Positions 1 through 7,645 of a stretch of DNA of 64,000 bases are shown here, in pieces. Each line of letters begins with the position of its first letter. The stretch's first letter is position 1. A program made the translations under genes and the position numbers. The DNA comes from Chryseobacterium phocaeense. GTDB taxonomy: Bacteria > Bacteroidota > Bacteroidia > Flavobacteriales > Weeksellaceae. The notes beneath the pieces are model-generated. The model ran no database searches and was not told where the DNA came from. It worked only from the letters and a program-made list of their open reading frames with translations. The stretch is taken from positions 186,001 through 250,000 of the forward strand of contig NZ_LT827014.1 in NCBI RefSeq assembly GCF_900169075.1. Direction: 5' to 3'.

Positions 1-1574
1 TTTGTAGTTTCAGCAGGATTCGTTTTTTTAGTCAGCGTTCCGTTCATTACCAAAGGCAGACTTGGGAAATATCTTCTTCCGCTTGTGGTTCCGAAATAAG
101 ATCTCGTTAATGCTCCCTGTGAGTTGTACCCCCATCCTGCATCTCCGGAAATAGTAGCATCTTCGTCTACGCTGTCATACTGTTCCCAAGTATATTTTAC
201 AGGATCTGTATCGGTAGCAGATGCCTCTAAATAATATGCTGTTCCTTTAGGAATGCTGTATGCGGTAAGCGGAGCAATAACCGGCGCTGTATTTGTCGTG
301 ATATTCTGAGATACCCCGCAGGTTGTTTTAGCATCAAGATTGTTAAGGATCTGGTTGATAGAAGCATAATGGAAATAAGCATCGGAGGCCATTTGTACAT
401 TGTCTTCGGTAATTCCGGCATATCCCATGATAGTGGTACCACCTCCCGGCTCTACATTCACATCGGAGCCTTCGGTATTATTTGAGAAGGTATGGTTTCC
501 TCCTAACTGGTGTCCTAATTCATGTGCTACGTAATCGATGTCAAAAGAATCTCCTGAAGGAACTCCATTGGCAGGCGACGTAAATCCGGAACCTTTGTAA
601 GCTACCGGAGACCCTTGGTTCAATGTCATATCATCGCTGCAGATACATCCTATACATCCGGCATTACCACCCCCTCCTGTGGCACCAAAAAGGTGACCGA
701 TATCAAAATTGGCTTCTCCAACGTTGTTATGAAGAACATTCATAAGCTCCCCATTCCACGCGCCACCTACTCCGGCATCTGAATCTGAATAAGGATCAGA
801 AGCGGCTGTGGTATAAATAATATTCTGGTAATCCTGAAGAAGAAGTTTAATTCCAAAGTCTTTCTCGAAAACCCCATTCACCCTGGTCATGGTGTTGTTG
901 ATCTGCGTAATAGCTCCCGGAACACCTCCGAAATAGGCTGTGTACTCACCGGTAGTAGACATTGCAAGTCTGTATGTTCTGTACTTTGTACTGGCCGGTC
1001 TGTTGGTAATTCCTACGCTAGAAAGATTTTTTTTTCCGTTTTGCTTTAGCAGCATGATGTCCTTAATGTTGGTTTCGTTGGTACCACACTCAAATCCCTG
1101 CTCGCTGTTTGTTCTTTTTGTTTTATAGAATACTCCGTACGTCTGCTTATCTGTAGAGATAGGCTCTATGAACTGAAACACACCGTCCTTGATGATCATA
1201 GACTGCATTTCCGTAGGAGATGTACTGAATCTTACATATTTGGAAGGATCGTCAACACCCACTCCTACATAAGAACCCAACTGATATCTGTCTGCCATAG
1301 ACTTTTCCATTACCGGATTGCTGTAGACTGCAAACTTTTCAATTTTCCCTTCTGCTGTAGGAAGAGAAACAATCACTGCCTGTGCTCCCTTACCGGTTTC
1401 CACCGCATCTTTCAGAATACTTCTGAGTGATGTAAGATCTACTTTGTAAGAGTACTTCACTTCTACTTCTTTTCTGATCTGAGAGGTTTTCTGCGAAGCA
1501 GGCTCCCATCTCTGTGCGTTGAAACTGGCCACACCGGCAGTCAATGCACAAACGAGTAAAATTCTTTTTTTCAT
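1..1574 (-). CDS. Secreted reprolysin-like zinc metalloprotease (C-terminus beyond window)
   Basis: The reading frame runs from an ATG at 1574 on the minus strand and leaves the window at base 1, so the C-terminus is missing. It starts with a signal peptide (MKKRILLVCALTAGVASFNAQ, cut after the Ala before Gln). A propeptide-like region of about 200 residues is followed by the catalytic domain. The zinc site HELGHQLGGNH (HExxHxxGxxH, bases 492-524) and a downstream Met-turn (TIMGYAG) identify a metzincin of the reprolysin/M12B-like group common in Flavobacteriia. Beyond it the sequence resembles the start of Ig/fibronectin-type or proprotein-like modules. Members usually end in a T9SS sorting domain, which would lie outside the window. 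It is probably secreted and degrades extracellular protein. Substrate unknown. Confidence 0.88.
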   Translation of the reverse strand, partial: MKKRILLVCALTAGVASFNAQRWEPASQKTSQIRKEVEVKYSYKVDLTSLRSILKDAVETGKGAQAVIVSLPTAEGKIEKFAVYSNPVMEKSMADRYQLGSYVGVGVDDPSKYVRFSTSPTEMQSMIIKDGVFQFIEPISTDKQTYGVFYKTKRTNSEQGFECGTNETNIKDIMLLKQNGKKNLSSVGITNRPASTKYRTYRLAMSTTGEYTAYFGGVPGAITQINNTMTRVNGVFEKDFGIKLLLQDYQNIIYTTAASDPYSDSDAGVGGAWNGELMNVLHNNVGEANFDIGHLFGATGGGGNAGCIGCICSDDMTLNQGSPVAYKGSGFTSPANGVPSGDSFDIDYVAHELGHQLGGNHTFSNNTEGSDVNVEPGGGTTIMGYAGITEDNVQMASDAYFHYASINQILNNLDAKTTCGVSQNITTNTAPVIAPLTAYSIPKGTAYYLEASATDTDPVKYTWEQYDSVDEDATISGDAGWGYNSQGALTRSYFGTTSGRRYFPSLPLVMNGTLTKKTNPAETT

Positions 1575-1650
1575 AATGAACTACATGAATAGAATTAATA
1601 AATTTTAAATATCCGAAACAAATGTAACAATTTCACACATAGTGGCATTA

Positions 1651-1686
1651 AAAAAAGTGACTAATTTTAATTAAATTAGTCACTTT
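1651..1686 (-). terminator. Intrinsic terminator after the prolyl endopeptidase gene
   Basis: A perfect 14-bp inverted repeat (AAAGTGACTAATTT and its complement) with a 5-base loop lies just past the stop codon at 1710. On the minus strand it is followed by a T-run. Confidence 0.85.
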
Positions 1687-1709
1687 GATTGATATTTTAT
1701 TTTTATCGC

Positions 1710-3812
1710 TTATTTATTAATTCCCATCTCATATAAAGCAAACGATATCAGATCCGCATTTTCGCTGATCACCTGATCTGTTGCTCTTCCTGCTCCATGG
1801 CCTGCATTTTTCTCAATTCTCAGCAGAATCGGATTTTTACATCCCTGCTTCTCCTGAAGCTCTGCCCCGAATTTAAACGAGTGGGCCGGAACCACCCTGT
1901 CATCATGATCGCTGGTAATAATCATTGTGGAAGGATAGCAGGTTCCCTTTTTTACATTATGCACCGGAGAATATGATTTAAGATATTCAAACATTTCTTT
2001 GTTATCCTCTGCCGTTCCGTAGTCATATGACCAGCCTGCACCGGCCGTGAACTTATTGTATCTCAGCATATCCAGTACACCAACACCCGGGAAAGCCACT
2101 TTAGCAAGGTCCGGACGCATGGTCATGGTAGCGCCTACCAGCAGACCTCCGTTTGATCTTCCTGATAATGCCATATATTCCTTTGAAGTATACCCTTTGC
2201 TCTGCAGATATTCTCCGGCAGCAATGAAGTCTTCAAAAACATTTTTCTTCTGCATTTTTGTCCCTGCATCGTGCCATTTTTTACCATATTCACCGCCTCC
2301 ACGGATGTTTGGAACTGCATAGATTCCTCCGTTTTCCATCCAGATCGCATTGACTACCGAGAACGCAGGCTGAAGGCTGATATTGAATCCACCGTACGAA
2401 TAAAGGATGGTAGGATTTTTACCGTTAAGCTTGGTTCCTTTCTTATAATTGATCATCATCGGAATTTTGGTTCCGTCTTTTGAGGTATAAAATACCTGCT
2501 CGGAAACATAATTATCCGGATTGAATTTCACTTTCGGCTTCTGATACACCTCTGATTTCCCTGAATCTGCATTAAATTTATAGGTTGTTCCCGGCGTAAT
2601 ATAGTTGCTGAAAGAATAGTAGAGTTCTTTTTCCTCTTCTTTTCCACCAAAACCGCCGATATTTCCTTTTCCGGGAAGAGTAATTTCCCTTACCAGCTTT
2701 CCTGTTTTATCGAACTGCTTCACCTGATCGATCGCATCAATCATGTAGGTTGCAAAGAAATATCCGCCACCTGAGGAAATTCCCAGAACATTTTCTGTTT
2801 GTGGGATTACATCTTTCCAGGTATCCGGGGAAGGATTCGTGATGCTTGTTTTTACAAGACGCATATTCGGTGCATCTTTATCGGTGAAGATAAACAGGTC
2901 ATCGCCCTGGGTATCCACGATGCTGGCATTAATATCAAAACCTTTTACAATCTGAACAAAATCACCTCCTTTCTTTAAGTCTTTAATATATAATTCGTTA
3001 CCGTTTGTTGCATTCGCAGCTGAAACAATCAGGTATCGCTGGTCTTCAGAAACACCGGCTCCGATATATCTTCTCTGGATTTTTTCACCACCGAAGATCA
3101 ACTTGTCTTCTGTCTGCTTTGTCCCTAATTTATGGAAATAAACTTTATGTTTATCCGTCATTCCGGAAAGTACAGTTCCTTCTTTCGGCTTATCGTAACT
3201 TGAATAATAGAAGCCTTCATCACCCTGCCAGGAGATGCCGCTGAATTTTACATCAACCAGCGTCTCATCGATCTGCTTTTTAGTCACCGCGTCTATGATG
3301 ATGATCTTATTCCAGTCGCTTCCGCCTTCAGAAATAGAATACGCTGCAAGATTGCCTTTTTTGTTGAAAGACAGATTGGAAAGTGAGGTGGTTCCTTTTT
3401 CGGAGAACTTGTTCGGATCCAGAAATACATCTGTTGTTTTCGTCTTGTTGTTGGTTCTGTATAAAACAGACTGTGCCTGGAGGCCGTCATTTTTATAATA
3501 ATAGGTATAGTCCCCTTCTTTGAAAGGCGCTGAAATTTTTTCGTAATTCCAGATATCTTTCAGCTGATCCTTGATCTTGTTTCTGAACGGGATCTTTGAA
3601 AGGTAATTCTGGCTGTATGCCACTTCTTCATCTACCCACTTCTTTGTAGCATCAGAATCATTTTCAAGATCTCTGAATGGGTCGGAAACCGCATTTCCGA
3701 AATAGGTATCGGTCTGGCTTCCTTTTACTGCCTTAGGATAATTCATTTTTTGAGCATAAAAAGTTGCTGAAAAAAGAACTCCAGCAGTTAATAAAAATGG
3801 TTTAAAATTCAT
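1710..3812 (-). CDS. Prolyl endopeptidase (S9A prolyl oligopeptidase)
   Basis: This serine peptidase cleaves short peptides after proline. The protein is about 700 residues, the usual family length. An N-terminal seven-bladed propeller is followed by an alpha/beta-hydrolase domain. The nucleophile motif is GRSNGGLL, with the catalytic Asp in DHDDRVVPAH and the His in NAGHGAG. A signal peptide (MNFKPFLLTAGVLFSATFYAQ) indicates export, as in the well-known Elizabethkingia (Flavobacterium) meningosepticum enzyme. I chose the ATG at 3812. The frame could be extended to a TTG at 3830, but that lies in a TATTTTTG promoter-like box and would put extra residues before the signal peptide. The gene is monocistronic: a terminator follows it and a terminator of the upstream gene precedes it. 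Confidence 0.95.
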   Translation of the reverse strand: MNFKPFLLTAGVLFSATFYAQKMNYPKAVKGSQTDTYFGNAVSDPFRDLENDSDATKKWVDEEVAYSQNYLSKIPFRNKIKDQLKDIWNYEKISAPFKEGDYTYYYKNDGLQAQSVLYRTNNKTKTTDVFLDPNKFSEKGTTSLSNLSFNKKGNLAAYSISEGGSDWNKIIIIDAVTKKQIDETLVDVKFSGISWQGDEGFYYSSYDKPKEGTVLSGMTDKHKVYFHKLGTKQTEDKLIFGGEKIQRRYIGAGVSEDQRYLIVSAANATNGNELYIKDLKKGGDFVQIVKGFDINASIVDTQGDDLFIFTDKDAPNMRLVKTSITNPSPDTWKDVIPQTENVLGISSGGGYFFATYMIDAIDQVKQFDKTGKLVREITLPGKGNIGGFGGKEEEKELYYSFSNYITPGTTYKFNADSGKSEVYQKPKVKFNPDNYVSEQVFYTSKDGTKIPMMINYKKGTKLNGKNPTILYSYGGFNISLQPAFSVVNAIWMENGGIYAVPNIRGGGEYGKKWHDAGTKMQKKNVFEDFIAAGEYLQSKGYTSKEYMALSGRSNGGLLVGATMTMRPDLAKVAFPGVGVLDMLRYNKFTAGAGWSYDYGTAEDNKEMFEYLKSYSPVHNVKKGTCYPSTMIITSDHDDRVVPAHSFKFGAELQEKQGCKNPILLRIEKNAGHGAGRATDQVISENADLISFALYEMGINK

Positions 3813-3852
3813 AATCAAGGGTTTTATCAAAAATACATAAAGTATGTGACAT

Positions 3853-3881
3853 AAAAAAAAGCCCTGACAACAGAGCTTTTT
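3853..3881 (-). terminator. Intrinsic terminator after the secreted unknown protein
   Basis: AAAAAGC/GCTTTTT arms with a short internal mismatch form a hairpin whose minus-strand copy ends in a long T-run, 18 bases past the stop at 3899. Confidence 0.7.
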
Positions 3882-3898
3882 AATTTATTATATTCATT

Positions 3899-4573
3899 TT
3901 ATTTCGATCCGAAACTTTCAAAATAAAAATCCGTTAATCCTGAAACTATTTCATCAGGACTGCCACTCCAATAGTATATTTTTCCGCCTTCGTTCAGTTG
4001 GTATAAACTGAATTTCTGTTCTGTTTCTACAGTTTTACTGGCATTTTTAAAATCCTGGACACTCTGAACCAGGTATTTCTTCAGCTCCTCCGGCTTTACA
4101 TTTTTAATATCACCTGTTGGGATATCAGAGAATTTTGCTGGAACTTTGAAGCTCACCGAATACGTGACTTCAGCAATTTTCTGGTCTTCAATATGTTTGT
4201 TCTGAACAATTTTCACTTCTTTAATCGTCAGTTTTCCGGTTTTGAAATTACCCATCATGGCGGTAAAATAATCTTCCGCTTCTTTTCTGCATGCATCGGC
4301 TGTTGTTTTGGAAAAGGCAGACAAAAAATTGTCAGTACTTTCCTTCATCATATCCCGGGACATCGTGCTGAAATCCACCTGGTAAGCCGTCTCACCTTCT
4401 ACGGTAGGCCTTAAATAGTCGTTCAGCCTGTTCAAAACAGCGGTATCATTATTGACAAAAGTTCCGAAGTACATTTCAAAAACTTCCTTCGGGCTTTTTA
4501 CTTCGGTCTGTGCCGAAAGGTTCTGTCCCATTATTCCCAGCAAAACCAGTACAATAAATTTAAATAATTTCAT
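3899..4573 (-). CDS. Secreted protein of unknown function
   Basis: This 224-residue protein has a clear signal peptide (MKLFKFIVLVLLGIMGQNLSAQ) and no transmembrane segment after it. The mature part is mixed alpha/beta, rich in Lys, Glu and Thr, with one Cys (in DACRKEAEDYF). The C-terminal half (KIYYWSGSPDEIVSGLTDFYFESFGSK at its end) resembles small periplasmic NTF2/DUF4878-like folds, but I cannot name a family firmly. It sits alone between two terminators, so it seems to be its own transcription unit, between prfA and prolyl endopeptidase. Function unknown. Confidence 0.8.
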   Translation of the reverse strand: MKLFKFIVLVLLGIMGQNLSAQTEVKSPKEVFEMYFGTFVNNDTAVLNRLNDYLRPTVEGETAYQVDFSTMSRDMMKESTDNFLSAFSKTTADACRKEAEDYFTAMMGNFKTGKLTIKEVKIVQNKHIEDQKIAEVTYSVSFKVPAKFSDIPTGDIKNVKPEELKKYLVQSVQDFKNASKTVETEQKFSLYQLNEGGKIYYWSGSPDEIVSGLTDFYFESFGSK

Positions 4574-4599
4574 AATGCATATTTTGTGTGATGTAATCC

Positions 4600-4628
4600 A
4601 AAAAAAAGCCCTTGAAAACTCAAGAGCT
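4600..4628 (-). terminator. Intrinsic terminator after prfA
   Basis: AGC-C-CTTGA pairs with TCAAG-A-GCT (one mismatch) around an AAAC loop. On the minus strand the hairpin is followed by eight Ts, 15 bases past the prfA stop. Confidence 0.8.
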
Positions 4629-4642
4629 GATATATTTGTTTT

Positions 4643-5728
4643 TTAATAATTGTCTTCTTCTCCCTTCATCTTTTCTGCATTCTCTGCCATGATCACGGCA
4701 TCTATCATTTCAGCAATATCTCCGTTCATGTAGGCATCCAGGTTATAGATGGATTTGTTGATTCTGTGATCCGTTACCCTTCCCTGAGGATAATTGTAGG
4801 TTTTGATCTTTGCAGAACGGTCTCCTGTAGAAACCATGGATTTACGCTGTGCTGCGATATCTCCCTGAACTTTCTGCAATTCTATATCGTAGAGCTTCGT
4901 TCTCAGCATTTCCATCGCCAGCTCACGGTTAGCCAGCTGGGAACGGGCCTGCTGACATACCACTACCAAACCTGATGGCTTGTGCGTCAGCTGAACTTTG
5001 GTTTCAACCTTGTTTACGTTCTGACCTCCGGCTCCTCCTGAACGTGAAGTCTGCATTTCTATATCTGCAGGATTCAGTTCGAAATCAACTTCTTCTGCTT
5101 CAGGTAGCACGGCAATCGTGATGGCAGAAGTATGAACCCTACCCTGTGATTCCGTTTCAGGAACCCTTTGTACACGGTGAACCCCGGATTCAAATTTCAT
5201 AATTCCGTAAACACCTTCACCTTCCACCTTCATAATCAATTCCTTGTAGCCTTTTGCCGCTTCATTGGAATCTGTTACTTCATGTCTCCAGCCCTTCGTT
5301 TTGAAATACATCGTATACATTCTGTAGATATCTTCCACAAATATAGCCGCTTCATCACCTCCTGTTCCGGCACGTAATTCTACGATAACATTTTTATCAT
5401 CGGCAGGATCTTTCGGGATCAACAGTACCTTCAGTTCTTCTTCAAGGCCTGGCAATTTAGCCTGAGCTTCCAGCTTTTCTTCTTTGGCAAGATCCACAAG
5501 GTCCCTGTCTGAACCGTCAGCAATGATCTCGTTAGATTCTTCAATAGCATCCAAAGCGCCTTTATACTGGTCATAAACCGCTACAATTTTACCCAAATCA
5601 CTGTATTCTTTGTTCAGAGAAGAATATTTTTTTTGATCTGAAATCACATCAGGCTGTATAATAAGATCGGCAACCTCATTATATCTTTGTTTAATAGCTT
5701 CTAGTTTTGGAATTAATGATTTAGACAT
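4643..5728 (-). CDS. prfA: Peptide chain release factor 1
   Basis: RF1 reads UAA and UAG stop codons and triggers peptide release on the ribosome. The protein is 361 residues, the normal length. It carries the catalytic GGQ loop ([13 protein letters not shown]) and the PxT stop-codon recognition motif as PET in [12 protein letters not shown]2 would have SPF here. An N-terminal helical region ([19 protein letters not shown]) matches RF1 domain 1. No programmed frameshift of the RF2 type is present. It is followed by its own terminator. Confidence 0.97.
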   Translation of the reverse strand: MSKSLIPKLEAIKQRYNEVADLIIQPDVISDQKKYSSLNKEYSDLGKIVAVYDQYKGALDAIEESNEIIADGSDRDLVDLAKEEKLEAQAKLPGLEEELKVLLIPKDPADDKNVIVELRAGTGGDEAAIFVEDIYRMYTMYFKTKGWRHEVTDSNEAAKGYKELIMKVEGEGVYGIMKFESGVHRVQRVPETESQGRVHTSAITIAVLPEAEEVDFELNPADIEMQTSRSGGAGGQNVNKVETKVQLTHKPSGLVVVCQQARSQLANRELAMEMLRTKLYDIELQKVQGDIAAQRKSMVSTGDRSAKIKTYNYPQGRVTDHRINKSIYNLDAYMNGDIAEMIDAVIMAENAEKMKGEEDNY

Positions 5729-5848
5729 TCTGCAATTTTTGAGAGTGCAAAGATAAGGATTATTAATTCAAAACTCCATGTCATTTTTTTAAAGCATAAG
5801 TATTTAACCTGAATTCCGGTGTTCTGACATCAGGATTTGATACAGTTA

Positions 5849-5893
5849 AAGATTTCTCTCGCAGATTTGGCGGATATTGCAGATTTTTCAACC
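5849..5893 (-). repeat. Short fragment of the dispersed 'ATCTGCG' intergenic repeat
   Basis: The reverse complement contains AATCTGCAATATCCGC followed by AAATCTGCGAGAGAAATC. It aligns with the segment of repeats A and B at about 10350-10390 and 10858-10900 (AATCTGCGTTATCTGC, then AAAGTCCGCGTGAGATATC). It is a diverged partial copy in the opposite setting. No open frame. Position limits are approximate. Confidence 0.55.
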
Positions 5894-5950
5894 ATAGATT
5901 TTACAAAGATTGAGTTGTATGACTGTGACTAATCCGATCTATATTCTTTA

Positions 5951-6001
5951 TTACGGCTTGTTTTTAAAGAATTTCCTGTTAATTCCGTATAAGATGATTG
6001 G
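5951..6001 (-). pseudogene. Remnant of the C-terminus of a second APC permease
   Basis: The minus strand reads PIILYGINRKFFKNKP then a stop. This closely matches the C-terminus of the intact permease at 6341-7639 (GLILYGIDRKFFKNGQ, stop). The DNA similarity covers about 50 bases. No further permease coding sequence is found upstream of it: bases 6009-6300 are repeats. It looks like the last trace of a tandem paralogue whose body was deleted or replaced by repeats, or of a partial duplication. Confidence 0.6.
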
Positions 6002-6008
6002 TTTGTAT

Positions 6009-6135
6009 TTTTTTAAACATTAAGAAGAGTGAAGGAGATAAGTATAGTTAAGAGAAAATCTAAAGATTTTTCATAGCCCTTAAAGCGAAGCTCAGATTAA
6101 TATTCTTAAACACTTAATAAAAATCTTAATGGTTT
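6009..6135. repeat. MITE-like palindromic intergenic element, copy 1
   Basis: The element has near-matching terminal inverted repeats (TTTAAACATTAAG at the left, CTTAATGGTTTAA at the right) and no open frame. A second copy with the same ends and interior order lies at 46518-46652. The whole element can fold into a long imperfect hairpin. No transposase is present in the window. Confidence 0.65.
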
Positions 6136-6170
6136 AATTTTTTATCACCCGCAGATTTTTAGCATGATAG

Positions 6171-6300
6171 ATAAAAATCTTTGATTTTTTAACTTAGGTG
6201 TACTTCTTCTGCGTCATTCATGGAACTTCAAAATTTATTAAGTGTTAAAAATCTTTTGCGCCTTTTGTGGTTATTTTTATTAAACCACAGATTTTTAATG
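6171..6300. repeat. Dispersed intergenic repeat (second family), copy 1
   Basis: This stretch has the ordered blocks AAAATCTTTGATTTTTT, AACTTCAAA, TTAAGTGTTAAAAA and a purine/pyrimidine tail TTAAACCACAGATTTTTA. The same order appears at 34836-34968, and a weaker match lies at about 10700-10765. It is noncoding. Together with the MITE-like element and the permease remnant it fills most of the 612-base gap between prfA and the permease. Confidence 0.55.
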
Positions 6301-6340
6301 GTGGTGTTTTATATTGTGAGAAACCTGATTTCTATCTTCT

Positions 6341-7639
6341 TTATTGACCGTTTTTAAAGAATTTCCTGTCGATTCCGTATAAAATCAGTCCGAATGCTAC
6401 AATTCCAAGGCCGATAATACTTTCCTTAGGGTTATGGATGAGCGTAAAATACAGAATATAGAGGCTGAAAAGCAGGAAAACCGAGGGAAAGATATAGAAT
6501 ACATTGGATTTAAATATTTTCCGCTGATCTTTTTTAAGAAAGAAAACGGTAGAAATGGAAAGACTGGCAAATAACTGAAGAATGAAAGCCGTATACACAA
6601 AGATTTCTTTAAAACTTCCTGTCAGAATAATGACGGAAGCAATCACTGCATGGGCAAAAATGGCCCTTACCGGAATTCCTTTTTTATTATTGACGGCAAG
6701 CGATTTCCACAGATGATTTTCCTTTGCAAAAGCCTGTGTGAGCCTTGAACCGACCCACAAATATCCGCTGATGGTGGCTATCAACTGTAAAGCAATAAAA
6801 ACATTGACAATTTTCCCAAAGCTGCTCCCCAGCATATTCCGTGCTGCCTCACCCATCACATCCTCTTTGCCGGCCATCTGACTTACAGGTGCATGTTTCA
6901 GCATAATAAAATTAACCAAAAGATAGCTCACGGTCACAAAAACAGTTCCCAGGATCAAAGCCTTTGGAAGATTTTTCCGGACCTCTTTTATTTCACCTGC
7001 GATATAAGATGCAGAATTCCATCCGGTGTAAGAATAAGTAACAAAAACCAACGACGTTGCAAATGCTGGAAGCATGATTTCATCCTGCCAGCTTCCACTG
7101 AACTCCAAACTGTTTCCTGCATCAGATCCCGGCAACATCACGCCCAAAATAACCAGAATAATAATAAAAGCAATTTTGATGAAGGTGAAAAAATTATGAA
7201 ACCTACTCGAAGTTTTAAGGCTGAACGATAAACTTGCCGCCACCAGAAAAATAACGGCGATGGCAAAGCCATTTCCAAAGCTGTAATTAAACGCGGAAAG
7301 GTATTTTGACATGGCGAGTGCCGCCAAAGCCACGGGAGCAGAAAACCCGATGATCAGTGAAATCCAGCTTACCAGATATCCAAATACGGGATGATAGGTT
7401 TCTTTGAGATAGATATAATCGCCACCATTCCCTTTGAAATAAGATCCCAGCTCAGCATAGCAGAATGCTCCGAAGAGGGCAAGAATTCCCCCGATGATCC
7501 ACAACAGGAAAATACTGTAGGTATTGGTAATATCCGAAAGCTGAAAACCCAGGGTCGTGAAAATCCCGGTCCCGATCATATTCGAGACTACGATTGCTGC
7601 AGCGGTTTTCCAGCCTATCTTATGGGTAAGAGTACTCAT
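6341..7639 (-). CDS. APC-family amino-acid permease
   Basis: A 432-residue integral membrane protein with about 12 transmembrane segments. The first helix carries the APC signature (AAAIVVSNMIGTGIFTTLGF, containing the GTGIF unwound-helix motif that binds the substrate's carboxylate and amino groups). The IAGEIKEVRKNLPKAL motif, typical of amino-acid antiporters or permeases, follows TM6. Its start lies 6 bases after the stop of the TonB-dependent receptor, so it is almost certainly the second gene of that operon and shares the SAM-I riboswitch upstream. This points to uptake of methionine or a related compound; the substrate is inference from regulation, not from sequence. Confidence 0.92.
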   Translation of the reverse strand: MSTLTHKIGWKTAAAIVVSNMIGTGIFTTLGFQLSDITNTYSIFLLWIIGGILALFGAFCYAELGSYFKGNGGDYIYLKETYHPVFGYLVSWISLIIGFSAPVALAALAMSKYLSAFNYSFGNGFAIAVIFLVAASLSFSLKTSSRFHNFFTFIKIAFIIILVILGVMLPGSDAGNSLEFSGSWQDEIMLPAFATSLVFVTYSYTGWNSASYIAGEIKEVRKNLPKALILGTVFVTVSYLLVNFIMLKHAPVSQMAGKEDVMGEAARNMLGSSFGKIVNVFIALQLIATISGYLWVGSRLTQAFAKENHLWKSLAVNNKKGIPVRAIFAHAVIASVIILTGSFKEIFVYTAFILQLFASLSISTVFFLKKDQRKIFKSNVFYIFPSVFLLFSLYILYFTLIHNPKESIIGLGIVAFGLILYGIDRKFFKNGQ

Positions 7640-7645
7640 TAACTG

